Origin: Salinibaculum litoreum
GTDB taxonomy: Archaea; Halobacteriota; Halobacteria; Halobacteriales; Haloarculaceae
Direction of reading: 5' to 3'
NCBI GenBank assembly: GCA_009789175.1
Contig: CP046867.1
Span: 186,001 to 250,000 of the forward strand
DNA length: 64,000 nucleotides
Shown: positions 45,080-53,421 of the stretch, piece by piece
How positions within the stretch are numbered: position 1 is the first letter of the stretch
Layout: every line of letters begins with the position of its first letter
Notes under the pieces: model-generated
The model's database searches: none
What the model saw: the letters and a program-made list of their open reading frames with translations, nothing else
Told to the model about the DNA's origin: nothing
Made by a program: the position numbers and the translations under genes

Positions 45080-45221
45080 CTACGTCAACAAGGTATGGCG
45101 GGCCACCTAAACGTAGCGCACTCTCCGCGAACTCGAGAACTTACTCGTCGGTCTTTGATTGGGTCGGTATGAGATTCAACGAATGCACGTCATTCAGGTG
45201 CGGGCTATAGGGCCGACCACA

Positions 45222-45228
45222 CTTTACA
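45222..45228 (+). promoter_or_regulatory. TATA-like element of the toxin-antitoxin pair
   Basis: CTTTACA lies 25-31 bases before the ATG at 45253, the distance expected for a leaderless transcript. Confidence 0.4.
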
Positions 45229-45252
45229 GACGTGTGCTACTATAGTATTACC

Positions 45253-45582
45253 ATGAAGTACACAAACGTTAGCGTCAAGTTCCCGGAAGAACTGGGCCGG
45301 GAAATCGATCAGTTCCTCGAGGAAACGGGAGTCTACACGAACAAAAGCGAGTTCAGCAAGGAGTCGGTCCGTCGCCATCTGATTGAGTTGAACAACGAGC
45401 CAGCAATCGCAGCGCTGCGCGTCGAGCAGTTACTCGCTCGCGCCGAGCAGGACCCGGTGAGCGACGACGATCTGCACGCCCGACTCGACGGTCTCCGGTA
45501 GCGTGTCGACGAAGCGGAAGTCGCAGACGCGGTTGTAGCCGCTCGCGAAGAAACGGCCGACGAGTACACTGACCACGCGTGA
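45253..45582 (+). pseudogene. Ribbon-helix-helix antitoxin (VapB-like) with in-frame TAG
   Basis: The start MKYTNVSVKFPEELGREIDQ and the helices FLEETGVYTNKSEFSKESVR and RHLIEL form an RHH DNA-binding domain. A TAG at 45499-45501 ends the open frame at 82 residues. The same frame continues RVDEAEVADAVVAAREETAD to a TGA at 45580-45582 that overlaps the GTG of the PIN gene. The longer form looks original: the tail that would wrap the toxin is beyond the stop. The DNA-binding part could still be made. Confidence 0.7.
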
Positions 45583-46046
45583 AAATCCTCGATACGAACC
45601 GCTGGGTTTTCTGAACGCTTGGGACGAACGATCGAGCAGAACGTCTTCTCGACGATATCAAACGAGGCGGGACGGTATCGGCGATCAATGCACACATCGT
45701 GCAGGAGGCGCTCAACGCGTTCGATCGGACACCCGGACTAACAGGGAGGGAACGAGACGAGTTGAAAACGGTATTCCTAACTCGGCTTACCCGAATGACC
45801 GGGCTAATTGAAGCCCCCTCGAGTCGCGATTTCGCCGACTCGCTACTCGATGAACGTCGAGCGAACGTTCATACCCAGCTCCTCGCTAGAATTACCGCCG
45901 TGCAGTCGAAAGACATCCCGATCGTTGTCCACGTATTCGAGCATGGTGATCGGGAACCAATGATCTTTACCAACAATGCTGACTTCGCTGCGTTTACTCC
46001 GACGAAACACAATCTCTCGGAACTTGCTCTCGGGAATGTTGACTGA
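45579..46046 (+). pseudogene. PIN-domain toxin (VapC-like) with in-frame TGA
   Basis: From a GTG overlapping the antitoxin end, the frame reads MKILDTNRWVF and meets a TGA at 45612-45614. It then goes on TLGTNDRAERLLDDIKRGGT, SAINAHIVQEALNAFDRTPG and IFTNNADFAAF to 46046. DTN, the Glu in VQEAL and the NADF Asp mark the PIN RNase metal site. The remaining 115-residue open piece from 45699 lacks the first acid. VapC toxins cut RNA; this copy looks dead unless the stop is bypassed or is an error. Confidence 0.72.
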
Positions 46047-46156
46047 CGTTCCGCAACTTCGGCGTGCTTGATACCGCCTAGACAACGAAGACTGGAAAAG
46101 CGAAGCTCCCGGCGACAACGACACGTCTTTGCCGGCCCCGCTGCAAACCCGACCCG

Positions 46157-46711
46157 ATGTGGCCCTGGGGACACCTCGCCGTCGCGTACCTGCTCTACAC
46201 GGGCTATCACTGGCGACGCGACCGCCGGCCACCGCGAGCCTGTCCGGTGATCGCCCTCGCGATCGGGTCGCAGTTTCCGGACTTAATCGACAAACCGTCC
46301 GCGTGGACGTTCGGATTCCTCCCGGGCGGGCGGACGCTTGCGCATTCGATCTTCGGCGCGGCGTTGCTTCTCCCGGCGGCTTACGATCTGGCCCACCGTC
46401 TCGGTCGCCCCGAGACCGGAGTGGCGTTCACTATCGGGCACGTCTCGCATCTAGTTGCCGATATCCCGCCGACGGCAGTCCTCGCTCGAGACCTGTCGGC
46501 GACGACGTTTCTGTTCTGGCCCGTCCTCGAGCCACCGCAGTACGAGAGTCTCGGAAGTATTCTTGCCGGCTTCCTGCGGTACTCAATGGGATGATACGAG
46601 TGGGTCCAGCTGGGGCTCGTTGGCATCGCATTCGTCGCCTGGTATCACGACGGCGCACCCGGTCTCGGCTACGTTCGGTGCGGTTTCGAGCGCGTCACCG
46701 GAAACCGTTGA
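46157..46711 (+). pseudogene. Membrane-bound metal-dependent hydrolase (DUF457/YdjM type) with in-frame TGA
   Basis: The frame reads MWPWGHLAVAYLLYTGYHWR, AIGSQFPDLIDKPSAWTFGF, GRTLAHSIFGAALLL and GHVSHLVADIPPT: paired His and Asp residues in membrane segments as in the YdjM/YfhO-like hydrolases. A TGA at 46592-46594 follows RYSMG; the same frame continues YEWVQLGLVGIAFVAWYHDG to 46709-46711. The full gene would be 184 residues. The main metal-binding part precedes the stop, so partial function is conceivable. Confidence 0.78.
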
Positions 46712-46930
46712 GCGAGTCGAAACGATGAGCCAATGGACGGCCACTCGAGTCCCTCCGAGAGGGAACGCGGGCGGTTGGCTGTAACAGTTTCAGACGGCAG
46801 GCCATCCGATCGGCCACCGAGTATACGAGACCTGTGAAGGCGGTACTACTGGCTCGTAAGATTATACAAAGCACGGTAAGGGGCTCGAAACAATGAGTCG
46901 TCGCTCGTCGTTCTTCGAACAGTCAAGCGA

Positions 46931-47716
46931 ATGGCCCGCAACTCATCCCCGACCGAGAACGAGAGATCTCGAGTGCGCCCGATCAGCGGCGGTGCTGATC
47001 GAACGATGGAGCCGTCGTCGGTCGCCGTCGGCTGTGAGAGAGTGACTCACGAGTACGGGACAGGATCGACGGTGTCACGGACAGTCACGGCCCTCCGCGA
47101 TGTCTCGTTCGAGGTGGCCACTGGCGAAGTCGTCGGTCTCGTAGGTCCAAGCGGGAGCGGCAAATCCACGGCACTCCATATCATTGGCGGCCTCCTCGAA
47201 CCGAACAACGGAACCGTCGACGTACTCGGGACGGACCTCACGGCACTCTCCGGAGCGAAGCGAACGCGACTGCGACGTGATCATATCGGGTTCGTCTTTC
47301 AGCAGTTTCACCTGCTGCCGGCGCTCTCCGCTCGAGACAATGTTGCCCTCCCACTGATCGAACGTGGCGTGTCACGACGCGAGCGGCAGCGGCGAGCGGC
47401 CGAGTTACTCGAACAGGTCGGTCTCGACGACCGAATGGATCATCTGCCGAGCGAACTGAGCGGGGGTGAGCAACAGCGCGTCGCGATAGCGCGGGCGTTG
47501 GTCGCCGACCCCGAGGTCGTTCTGGCCGACGAACCTACGGGCGAGTTGGACACAGGGACTGGAGCGCGAGTCCTCGAACTCCTCGTCGACGTCGCGGACG
47601 AACGGACGGTACTAATAGCGACACATGACGAGCGTGCGATGGCAGTGACCGACCGTGTTCTTCGACTCCTCGACGGGGAGATGCGACAGGCTGGGCAGTT
47701 CAGCGATGAGCAATGA
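46931..47716 (+). CDS. ABC transporter ATPase, MacB/LolD type
   Basis: The product has 261 residues; an ATG at 47006 (MEPSSVAV) is a better start than 46931 because the first 25 residues are not conserved in type. Walker A GLVGPSGSGKSTALHIIG, Q-loop FVFQQFHLLPALSARDN, signature LPSELSGGEQQRVAIARAL, Walker B VVLADEPTGELDTGTG and the H-loop LIATHDE are complete. It energises the two FtsX-like permeases that follow, overlapping by four bases. Such exporters move lipoproteins, peptides or drugs, or act as mechanotransmitters; the cargo is unknown. Confidence 0.93.
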   Translation: MARNSSPTENERSRVRPISGGADRTMEPSSVAVGCERVTHEYGTGSTVSRTVTALRDVSFEVATGEVVGLVGPSGSGKSTALHIIGGLLEPNNGTVDVLGTDLTALSGAKRTRLRRDHIGFVFQQFHLLPALSARDNVALPLIERGVSRRERQRRAAELLEQVGLDDRMDHLPSELSGGEQQRVAIARALVADPEVVLADEPTGELDTGTGARVLELLVDVADERTVLIATHDERAMAVTDRVLRLLDGEMRQAGQFSDEQ

Positions 47717-49026
47717 GTGGCGATCTCCCGGAACGGAATCGAGACGGACCACGTGGCCGCCGAATTCGTCGATGGATCGGACTCTTCCGGGTCGCGATCT
47801 ACCGGCTGGTATCACGACTGCGCCAAGTGCCGAAACAGACGGTCGTGACGGTTGCCCTCATCGCCGTTACTATCGCCCTCTTGGTGATCGTGACCGGAAT
47901 CGCCGCTGGCATTGCGGCCGATTCAGCTGACGAAAGCGAAGCCGACGTTCGTATCGTTCCGGTTGGCGGCGGGACGCTCTCGTCGGTCATTGACGTCGAA
48001 AACGCACGGCTCGGAAACGTTCACGAGACGTCCGCGACGCTCGATGAGCGCGAGGACGTTGCATCCGCGACACCAGTTTTCGTCGAAGCACTCCGTATCC
48101 AGGTCGACGGGAGCGACGAAACGGAGACCGTCCTCGCGATGGGCGTCGTCCCGCCGGCCGAGCCGATCACGATCGAAGGGCTGTCGACTGCCCCACTCGA
48201 GCCGGGGGACCCCCATTTCGCGAACGGAACGTACGACGGTACTCGAACCGGCGAAGTAGTGCTGACAGACGAAGCAGCCGCCGCTATCAACGCTTCGGAA
48301 GGCGATTCCCTCGAGATCGGACGTTCGACGACGGCTGCAACACTCCGTCAGGAGAACAGTGGTGGCTCACTCGAGTACACCACGACCGCCATCGAAGACA
48401 CGGAAACCAACAGCGTAAGTGGGGAACTTCCGCTCGTCATGCTTCATTTGAGTGAACTACAGTCGATATCGGGGGCCGACGACGATGATCTGGCCGATCA
48501 AGTACTCGTGAAAACCGACCCGGATCCGTCGACGGCCGCAGTCGAATCGGCAGCAGCGGACACGTATCCGAACGCAACGGTCCAAACGGGTGACGACGGT
48601 CAGGTGGAATTGATCCGGAGTAACGATTTCGCGCTCGCGACGAGTCTGGTCGCGATGATCGTCGCAGTCGTGATCTGTTCGCTGTTCATCGCGACTTCGG
48701 CAGCACTGACGGTAGACAAGGACCGACAGACGATTGCCGTGTTCGCAGCGATCGGCTTTTCGGCCCGGTCCCGGCTTGCGATCGTCGCGGTCACGACGTT
48801 GAGTTTGACGCTGGCCGGCGCGCTGGTTGGCATCGTCCTTGGAACCATCGGCACCGCAGTCACGAACTACGTCGCGACGGCGACCGTTGCGCCGGAGCCG
48901 ATCGCGACGCTCCGTCCCACGTTCGGACTCTATGCCATCGCCGTCGCGCTGGTCGCCGGCGTCCTTGCGCTTCCGTATCCGCTCTACCTCGTCGCACGAA
49001 CGAACGTCGTCACTGAACTGGGGTGA
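47713..49026 (+). CDS. FtsX-like permease, subunit 1
   Basis: The 437-residue protein has an N-terminal helix (TVVTVALIAVTIALLVIVTG), a large outer MacB-like domain (residues 60-300) and three C-terminal helices with FALATSLVAMIVAVVICSLF, FAAIGFSARSRLAIVAV and GLYAIAVALVAGVLALPYPL. The topology is that of MacB/LolC permeases. Its start overlaps the ATPase stop and its stop overlaps a possible GTG start of the second permease. Confidence 0.9.
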   Translation: MSGDLPERNRDGPRGRRIRRWIGLFRVAIYRLVSRLRQVPKQTVVTVALIAVTIALLVIVTGIAAGIAADSADESEADVRIVPVGGGTLSSVIDVENARLGNVHETSATLDEREDVASATPVFVEALRIQVDGSDETETVLAMGVVPPAEPITIEGLSTAPLEPGDPHFANGTYDGTRTGEVVLTDEAAAAINASEGDSLEIGRSTTAATLRQENSGGSLEYTTTAIEDTETNSVSGELPLVMLHLSELQSISGADDDDLADQVLVKTDPDPSTAAVESAAADTYPNATVQTGDDGQVELIRSNDFALATSLVAMIVAVVICSLFIATSAALTVDKDRQTIAVFAAIGFSARSRLAIVAVTTLSLTLAGALVGIVLGTIGTAVTNYVATATVAPEPIATLRPTFGLYAIAVALVAGVLALPYPLYLVARTNVVTELG

Positions 49027-49031
49027 TAAGC

Positions 49032-50261
49032 ATGCGCCAGCTACTCACCAAAATGCACGCGGTCGCTCGGCTTACACTCCGCCAGGTGCGTCACGAACGC
49101 GGACGGACAGTGTTCGTGGTTCTCTCGATCGCACTGGCCGTACTGGCCGTCACGCTTCTAGCGAGCGTCGGCCTCGGCGTCCTCCAGACCGGCGAGGAAC
49201 GGTTCGATCGGGCCGGTCAGGACGTCTGGATCACGGCCGATGGCGTCGAGTTGACTGAGACTGGCGGCATCGAAAACCCGATTACCGATTCACACCGACT
49301 CGCCGCGGACCTCGAGCGACGCGACGACGTCAAGACGGCGTCGCCGCTCGCGTTCCACGGCGTCTACGTCGGGACGGGACCGGACGATCTCGAACTAGTG
49401 ACCGGCCTCGGCGTTCCGAACACCCACGGTGATCTCTCGCTCGAGAGCGGCGATGGGTTCTCGGAGGGCGATAGCCACTATGCGAACGGCACGTACGACG
49501 GCCCGATGAGTCACGAGATACTCATCGATCCACAGACGGCCGACCGGTTCGACGTCGACGTCGGCGACACGCTTTACGTCGGGGCGAGTCGCTCGAGTGC
49601 CACCGAACGCGAGTTCGAGGTCGTCGGGATATCCGATGCGTATTCGCAGTTCCTTGGAACCTCGACAGTGACGATGCCACTCAGCGAGCTCCAAACCGTC
49701 ACGGGAACCACTGGCACCGATCGGGCGACGTACGTGACCGTCACCACGGCAGCGGATGCCGACCGGGCGGCCGTTAGTGACGCACTCCAGCAGTCGTATC
49801 CCGAATACGACGTCCGGACGAGCGAGGAACAGTTCAAGTCGCTGCTGAGTGAGTATCTGTTGGTACTCGCCAGCGGTGCGACGCTCGTCGTGTTGGCGCT
49901 GATAGCTGGTATCGCGCTGACGGTGAACACGCTCGTCCTCATGGCCATCCAGCAGCGAAAAGAACTCGCCGCGTTGCGAGCGATCGGGTTGTCACGCGGG
50001 TTCCTCGCTGGGATCGTCGGTGGACAGGGATTGATACTCGGGCTGATCGGCGGCCTCCTCGGTCTCCTTGCGACCCCGGCATTTGCGTTCGGCCTCGATC
50101 ACGTCGCCGCACGGGTCGTCGGCTTTGAGGGCCTGCTACGGACGCCACCGGAAGTCTACGTTGGGGGACTCGTCATCGCAGTCGGTATCGGAACGCTTGG
50201 CGCGATCGTCGCCGGATGGCGCGTGGCTCGTGACGCTCGCGTCGATACCCTTCATGTCTGA
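49032..50261 (+). CDS. FtsX-like permease, subunit 2
   Basis: This is a paralogue of the preceding permease with the same one-plus-three helix layout: RTVFVVLSIALAVLAVTLLA at the start, LLVLASGATLVVLALIAGIA, then LAALRAIGLSRGFLAGIVGG and VGGLVIAVGIGTLGAIVAGW at the end. The outer domain keeps NGTYDGPMSHEILIDPQTAD, matching NGTYDGTRTGEVVLTDEAAA in subunit 1. Together they would form the heterodimeric exporter. I chose the ATG at 49032; a GTG at 49023 overlapping the upstream stop is possible. Confidence 0.9.
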   Translation: MRQLLTKMHAVARLTLRQVRHERGRTVFVVLSIALAVLAVTLLASVGLGVLQTGEERFDRAGQDVWITADGVELTETGGIENPITDSHRLAADLERRDDVKTASPLAFHGVYVGTGPDDLELVTGLGVPNTHGDLSLESGDGFSEGDSHYANGTYDGPMSHEILIDPQTADRFDVDVGDTLYVGASRSSATEREFEVVGISDAYSQFLGTSTVTMPLSELQTVTGTTGTDRATYVTVTTAADADRAAVSDALQQSYPEYDVRTSEEQFKSLLSEYLLVLASGATLVVLALIAGIALTVNTLVLMAIQQRKELAALRAIGLSRGFLAGIVGGQGLILGLIGGLLGLLATPAFAFGLDHVAARVVGFEGLLRTPPEVYVGGLVIAVGIGTLGAIVAGWRVARDARVDTLHV

Positions 50262-50351
50262 ATCGAGGGCGAACGCCGGTGAACGTGGTATACCGCAAAT
50301 TCACTGGGTCCCTTGTACAACGTCACCGAGGAGGGCTAGAATTTGTTCGGG

Positions 50352-51087
50352 GGCACTGCTAGATTGAACCCTTCTGTTTGAGTGCTTGATGACTGCGGTG
50401 GTGGTTGTAGTAGGCGGTGTAGGCAGTCAGCCAGCGCTCGGCGCTGGTCTGACTGCCGTTCCATGTTTCGTGGAACCGCTCGATTCGCATCGTATAGGTC
50501 TCAAAGAGCTTTTCACCGATGTTGCGGTCAGTGTAGTTGAGAACGCCGCTGAGATTAGTTCGGGCAAGGGCAGTCAGGTAGCCCATGCCGTCAGCGAGAA
50601 ACACCGCGTCTGCGACGCGGTGTTTCTCTTTCAGCCCCTCTAAGAACTGTTCAGCGGGATCTCGGCCCCTGTGCCTCGAAAGTCGTGCTTGGAGCACGAC
50701 TTTCGAATCGACATCAATCGCAGCATAGAGCCACGCTTTCTCTTCGTTCTCGAGTTGAATCTGTTTCTCATCGACCACAACCCGATCTGGTTCTGCTGTG
50801 AAGTCTTGCTCGTAATAATCAGCGTACGCTTGGTACCAGTGCTGAATTGTGGCTCGGCGTCGTCCGACGCCGAACCACTCACAGAGGTCTCGACACTCCG
50901 CTAACGAGGCTGCTCCAGCATGGACAGCGCACGCCAGCCTGATCAGCCAGGGTGGCGTGCGCGTCCGATCGCTATTCAAAAATTCCACATCAGAAGAACC
51001 CGTTACATCGACTTGGAGTTCTTCGAACAGCATGTTTCCACTTCCCTCGAAGAACTCCACTCAGTTCAATCTCAATCTTGCAGTGCC
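50352..51087. mobile_element. IS6-like insertion sequence with intact transposase, copy gamma
   Basis: It is bounded by GGCACTGCTAGATTGAAC at 50352 and GTTCAATCTCAATCTTGCAGTGCC ending at 51087 (split here as GTTCAATCTCAATC plus TTGCAGTGCC), imperfect inverted repeats. It is 736 bases long. Flanking octamers TGTTCGGG and ATCCTCGG differ, so no target duplication remains. It sits at the broken 5' end of a regulator gene. It is the only IS in the window with a complete transposase. Confidence 0.85.
50359..51060 (-). CDS. IS6-family transposase, apparently intact
   Basis: The 233-residue transposase has an HTH (LAECRDLCEWFGVGRRRATI, QHWYQAYADYY) and the DDE catalytic acids in PDRVVVDEKQIQL, AVFLADGMGYLTALARTNL and MRIERFHETWNGSQTSAERW. 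It ends with AYYNHHRSHQALKQKGSI. A GTG at 51060 or ATG at 51033 (MLFEELQVDV) could be the start. It could mobilise related copies in trans, though its ends differ from those of the beta elements. Confidence 0.92.
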   Translation of the reverse strand: MEFFEGSGNMLFEELQVDVTGSSDVEFLNSDRTRTPPWLIRLACAVHAGAASLAECRDLCEWFGVGRRRATIQHWYQAYADYYEQDFTAEPDRVVVDEKQIQLENEEKAWLYAAIDVDSKVVLQARLSRHRGRDPAEQFLEGLKEKHRVADAVFLADGMGYLTALARTNLSGVLNYTDRNIGEKLFETYTMRIERFHETWNGSQTSAERWLTAYTAYYNHHRSHQALKQKGSI

Positions 51088-51380
51088 ATCCTCGGAAAGA
51101 TCTCAGAGAGGTGTTTATTCACGTAACGTGCGCACATTGTGGGTACATCGATTATCTTACCGTTGGTGAATACCTTCTCCACGATACGGCTCTAATCTCG
51201 TTCTGCTTAGGTCACGATGTAGATGTGACCAGTGGACCGATTTGGAATTTCGAGTTCGCCGCGACCGATACCTGTGTGACAATGGGGCAAACTGACCCTT
51301 GGACATCAATTTTCACTTACCTTGATGCGGATACGATTCAGATAGACGATTCCTTAGTGACAACCACTTCATTTGATTAA
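51088..51380 (+). pseudogene. Winged-helix regulator, C-terminal ligand-type domain, truncated by the IS
   Basis: The frame from the IS edge reads VFIHVTCAHCGYIDYLTVGE, YLLHDTALISFCLGHDVDVT and SGPIWNFEFAATDTCVTMGQ, then TDPW and an acidic end. A CxxC zinc knuckle followed by this pattern is the C-terminal domain of haloarchaeal ArsR-like regulators (DUF7351-type; unverified). The HTH half is missing to the left of the IS. Confidence 0.6.
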
Positions 51381-51446
51381 CCCAATGTCCAGGCTTCTGG
51401 GAATCTATGATAACTTTTCGAGGAGCCATCAACATATGACAAGAAT

Positions 51447-51569
51447 AATGGCTTAGTACCTTGTGCACAGGTAGAGAAACTGCTTGCGACACGACCTGAG
51501 ATAGAGCACTGCCGGGGTTCGAAGGGGGTTTCACGAATGCGGGCGGCGAGAAACGCTCTGGATGAAGCA
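51447..51569 (+). pseudogene. C-terminal fragment of an unrecognised gene
   Basis: The frame reads LVPCAQVEKLLATRPEIEHC, then RGSKGVSRMRAARNALDEAF and a stop at 51569. It has a protein-like helical composition but no start and no family that I can name. It overlaps the start of the next fragment. Confidence 0.3.
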
Positions 51570-51770
51570 TTCTGACCAGCCGTTAATCGGACTCCGAGAG
51601 TATATGTACTGCCCAGTTCGGGTAATGACGAATCACCGAGAGTGGTCAGGACACAGTACATTCTGTCTCTACGGTCGAGAGCCTGAGCTCGACTGGGACG
51701 ACGTGTGTCTCATGGCCAGCCCTCCCGAGTTCGGTCACTATCTCTACGACGAGAATGCGATCGAAGATTA
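51562..51770 (+). pseudogene. Fragment of an unrecognised gene, 3' end lost at the integrase tail
   Basis: From an ATG the frame reads LREYMYCPVRVMTNHREWSG, HSTFCLYGREPELDWDDVCL and HYLYDENAIEDYVRLSI, then runs into the antisense of the integrase C-terminus at 51768. The first part looks like a real soluble protein with several Cys and Trp. No family is recognised. Confidence 0.35.
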
Positions 51771-52343
51771 CGTGAGACTATCAATCTCTTCTAGTGCTTC
51801 AGTTGCGACGTCACCGAGTTCACCAGCTTCAATATGTGAGTACCGCTCACGAACCATCTCCTCCGAATTATCGAGATACCGGGCTGCCACCGTATACCCG
51901 AACGCGCGGACAAGCACCTCGCCCATCCCTCGACGACCGCCGTGCGGAGCAAGATAATCGTGTTTCGGAGGGTCGATGTCGATTTTTGCGTCCTCTGAGA
52001 GCCGCTGGAGAACCGACCGTGCGCCGTCCGTCGTAATCGACGGCGGCCGAATATCCTCGTCGAGCGCCAACAGAAGGTCACGAGCGTACTCGTTACGTCA
52101 CTTATCGATTACATCCGGCTGTTCCCCTCGGTCGGCCAGCTCGTCTTGTACGAGCGTCGCCAGCGTCCGTTGGTCGTACGTCGGAAACACCGGCCAGCGG
52201 TCCGTCGGCGGGTCCATCAGCTGGCGGTAGCTCCGCAGCGGCGAGAGAACCGGGTCGGGAAGGCTGTCGGCGTCCCACTGCTGTTTCTTCCGATAGACGT
52301 CCATACTCCCCTCATCGAGCGAGAGGTCCTCCCAGCGGACGCC
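51768..52343 (-). pseudogene. Tyrosine recombinase (integrase), N-terminally truncated, in-frame TGA
   Basis: From the junction at about 52343 the frame reads GVRWEDLSLDEGSMDVYRKK, then SLPDPVLSPLRSYRQLMDPP, VFPTYDQRTLATLVQDELAD and a TGA at 52098-52100. The same frame resumes RNEYARDLLLALDEDIRPP, APHGGRRGMGEVLVRAFGYT (HxxR kept) and MVRERYSHIEAGELGDVATE (Tyr nucleophile). CGA to TGA would explain the stop. The first half of the protein is gone. The related copy at 6771 has lost the catalytic His. Confidence 0.85.
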
Positions 52344-52753
52344 GCGCCGGCGCGTCGTTCACGCCGTCGCCGACCATGCCCACGATCTTGCCCTGATCCT
52401 GCAGTTCTTGGACCTTCTCGTCTTTGTCTTCCGGGAGGACCTCCGCAAATACCGTGTCGATTCCAAGTTCGTCGGCGACGGCGGTTGCGACATCCTGGGA
52501 ATCACCAGTCAGCATCGCTACCTCGATCCCGAGATCGTGCAGCGCGTCGACGACTCGATAACTCTCCTCGCGGATCACGTCAGCCATCGCGAATGCTGCT
52601 ATCAACTCCCCTTCACGAACGAGATACACGACCGTCTGCGCGTTCTGACCGGCCTCGTCGGCGAAGCGGTGGAGGTGGTCGGGTATCTCGCTATCGAGTT
52701 GGGTCAACAGGTTCGGCCCGCCGACGTATACCTCGTTGCCGTCGATGTTCGCG
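52344..52753 (-). pseudogene. Heavy-metal P-type ATPase fragment (CopA/ZntA class)
   Basis: The minus frame reads ANIDGNEVYVGGPNLLTQLD, REGELIAAFAMADVIREESY, LGIEVAMLTGDSQDVATAVA (the TGD hinge) and GKIVGMVGDGVNDAPA, the P-domain signature, and then breaks into integrase DNA with RRPLGG. Both the N-terminal transmembrane part with the phosphorylated Asp and the last helices are missing. At its upstream end it is joined to the membrane-protein fragment. It is thus an internal slice of about 135 codons. Confidence 0.85.
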
Positions 52754-52986
52754 CGAACGCCCCGGCCTACACGTTCGTTTGCTGGCTGTACTGTTCGACC
52801 TACGACGTGCTCTGGAGCAACACCGCATACGTTATTGCGCTATTCGGCATCGTCACGACCATCCTCGTTGTGCGACACCAGGACAAAGACCGATATGCCT
52901 TTCTCGTGTTTGGATTCCTCGCACTTCCTCTCGGATTACCAGCCCTGTACGAAGGATATCGACGGATGACGCGACCCGAAACCTGA
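52754..52986 (+). pseudogene. C-terminal fragment of the 6122-type membrane protein
   Basis: The plus frame reads NAPAYTFVCWLYCSTYDVLW, then SNTAYVIALFGIVTTILVVR, LALPLGLPALYEGYRR and a stop at 52986. It aligns with the last 75 residues of the intact protein at 6122-6760. Homology starts abruptly at 52754, where the P-type ATPase slice ends, so the 5' two thirds were lost in the rearrangement. Confidence 0.82.
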
Positions 52987-53115
52987 GGATTTGTAACAGG
53001 TGACTGTCTCCAACGCTGTTCGAAAAAGTGGTGGGAAGACTGCTAATTCGAGGAGGGGGTGATCGAGATTCCTTCACTGATCACAGCCCGAAGAAACATT
53101 TCTGTGGGCAGTTCC

Positions 53116-53328
53116 TCAGCACGAGTGTGTCGACGACTGTCTCAACCCCCTAAACAGACGAGACATGTGCGTACTGTGAATCCCGGATATTCGACCACGA
53201 TCCAATCTGCGTCCGCGATTGCGATGACGAGTGTGGCTCACCAACGTATGGAAGTTTTCGAGAGTGTAGGTGAGCGCACGCTCGGAAAGCGGGGAACCGT
53301 CGAAGGCGACGAGAACATTGTCGGGCAT
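53116..53328 (-). pseudogene. Universal stress protein N-terminal remnant
   Basis: From an ATG at 53328 the frame begins MPDNVLVAFDGSPLSERALT and YTLENF, the first strand and helix of UspA proteins. It then loses the family pattern; a neighbouring frame carries ATLVIAIADADWIVVEYP, the second strand. Frameshifts and loss of the ATP-binding end make it a pseudogene. Confidence 0.62.
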
Positions 53329-53421
53329 ACGAATGGATTCGAGATGAGTTGAAAAGAGTGTAGTGCCGAAAGCTCGGCAGCTGGGCGTACCGTTAACTGC
53401 GACGTGGCCACAATCGTTGGT

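Noticed and set aside
45499-52100. In-frame TGA/TAG codons (45499, 45612, 46592, 52098) as recoded amino acids
   Set aside because: Both TAG and TGA are affected, no selenocysteine or pyrrolysine element or biosynthesis gene is visible, and the genes include inactive IS and integrase remnants. Simple nonsense mutation or error is more likely.
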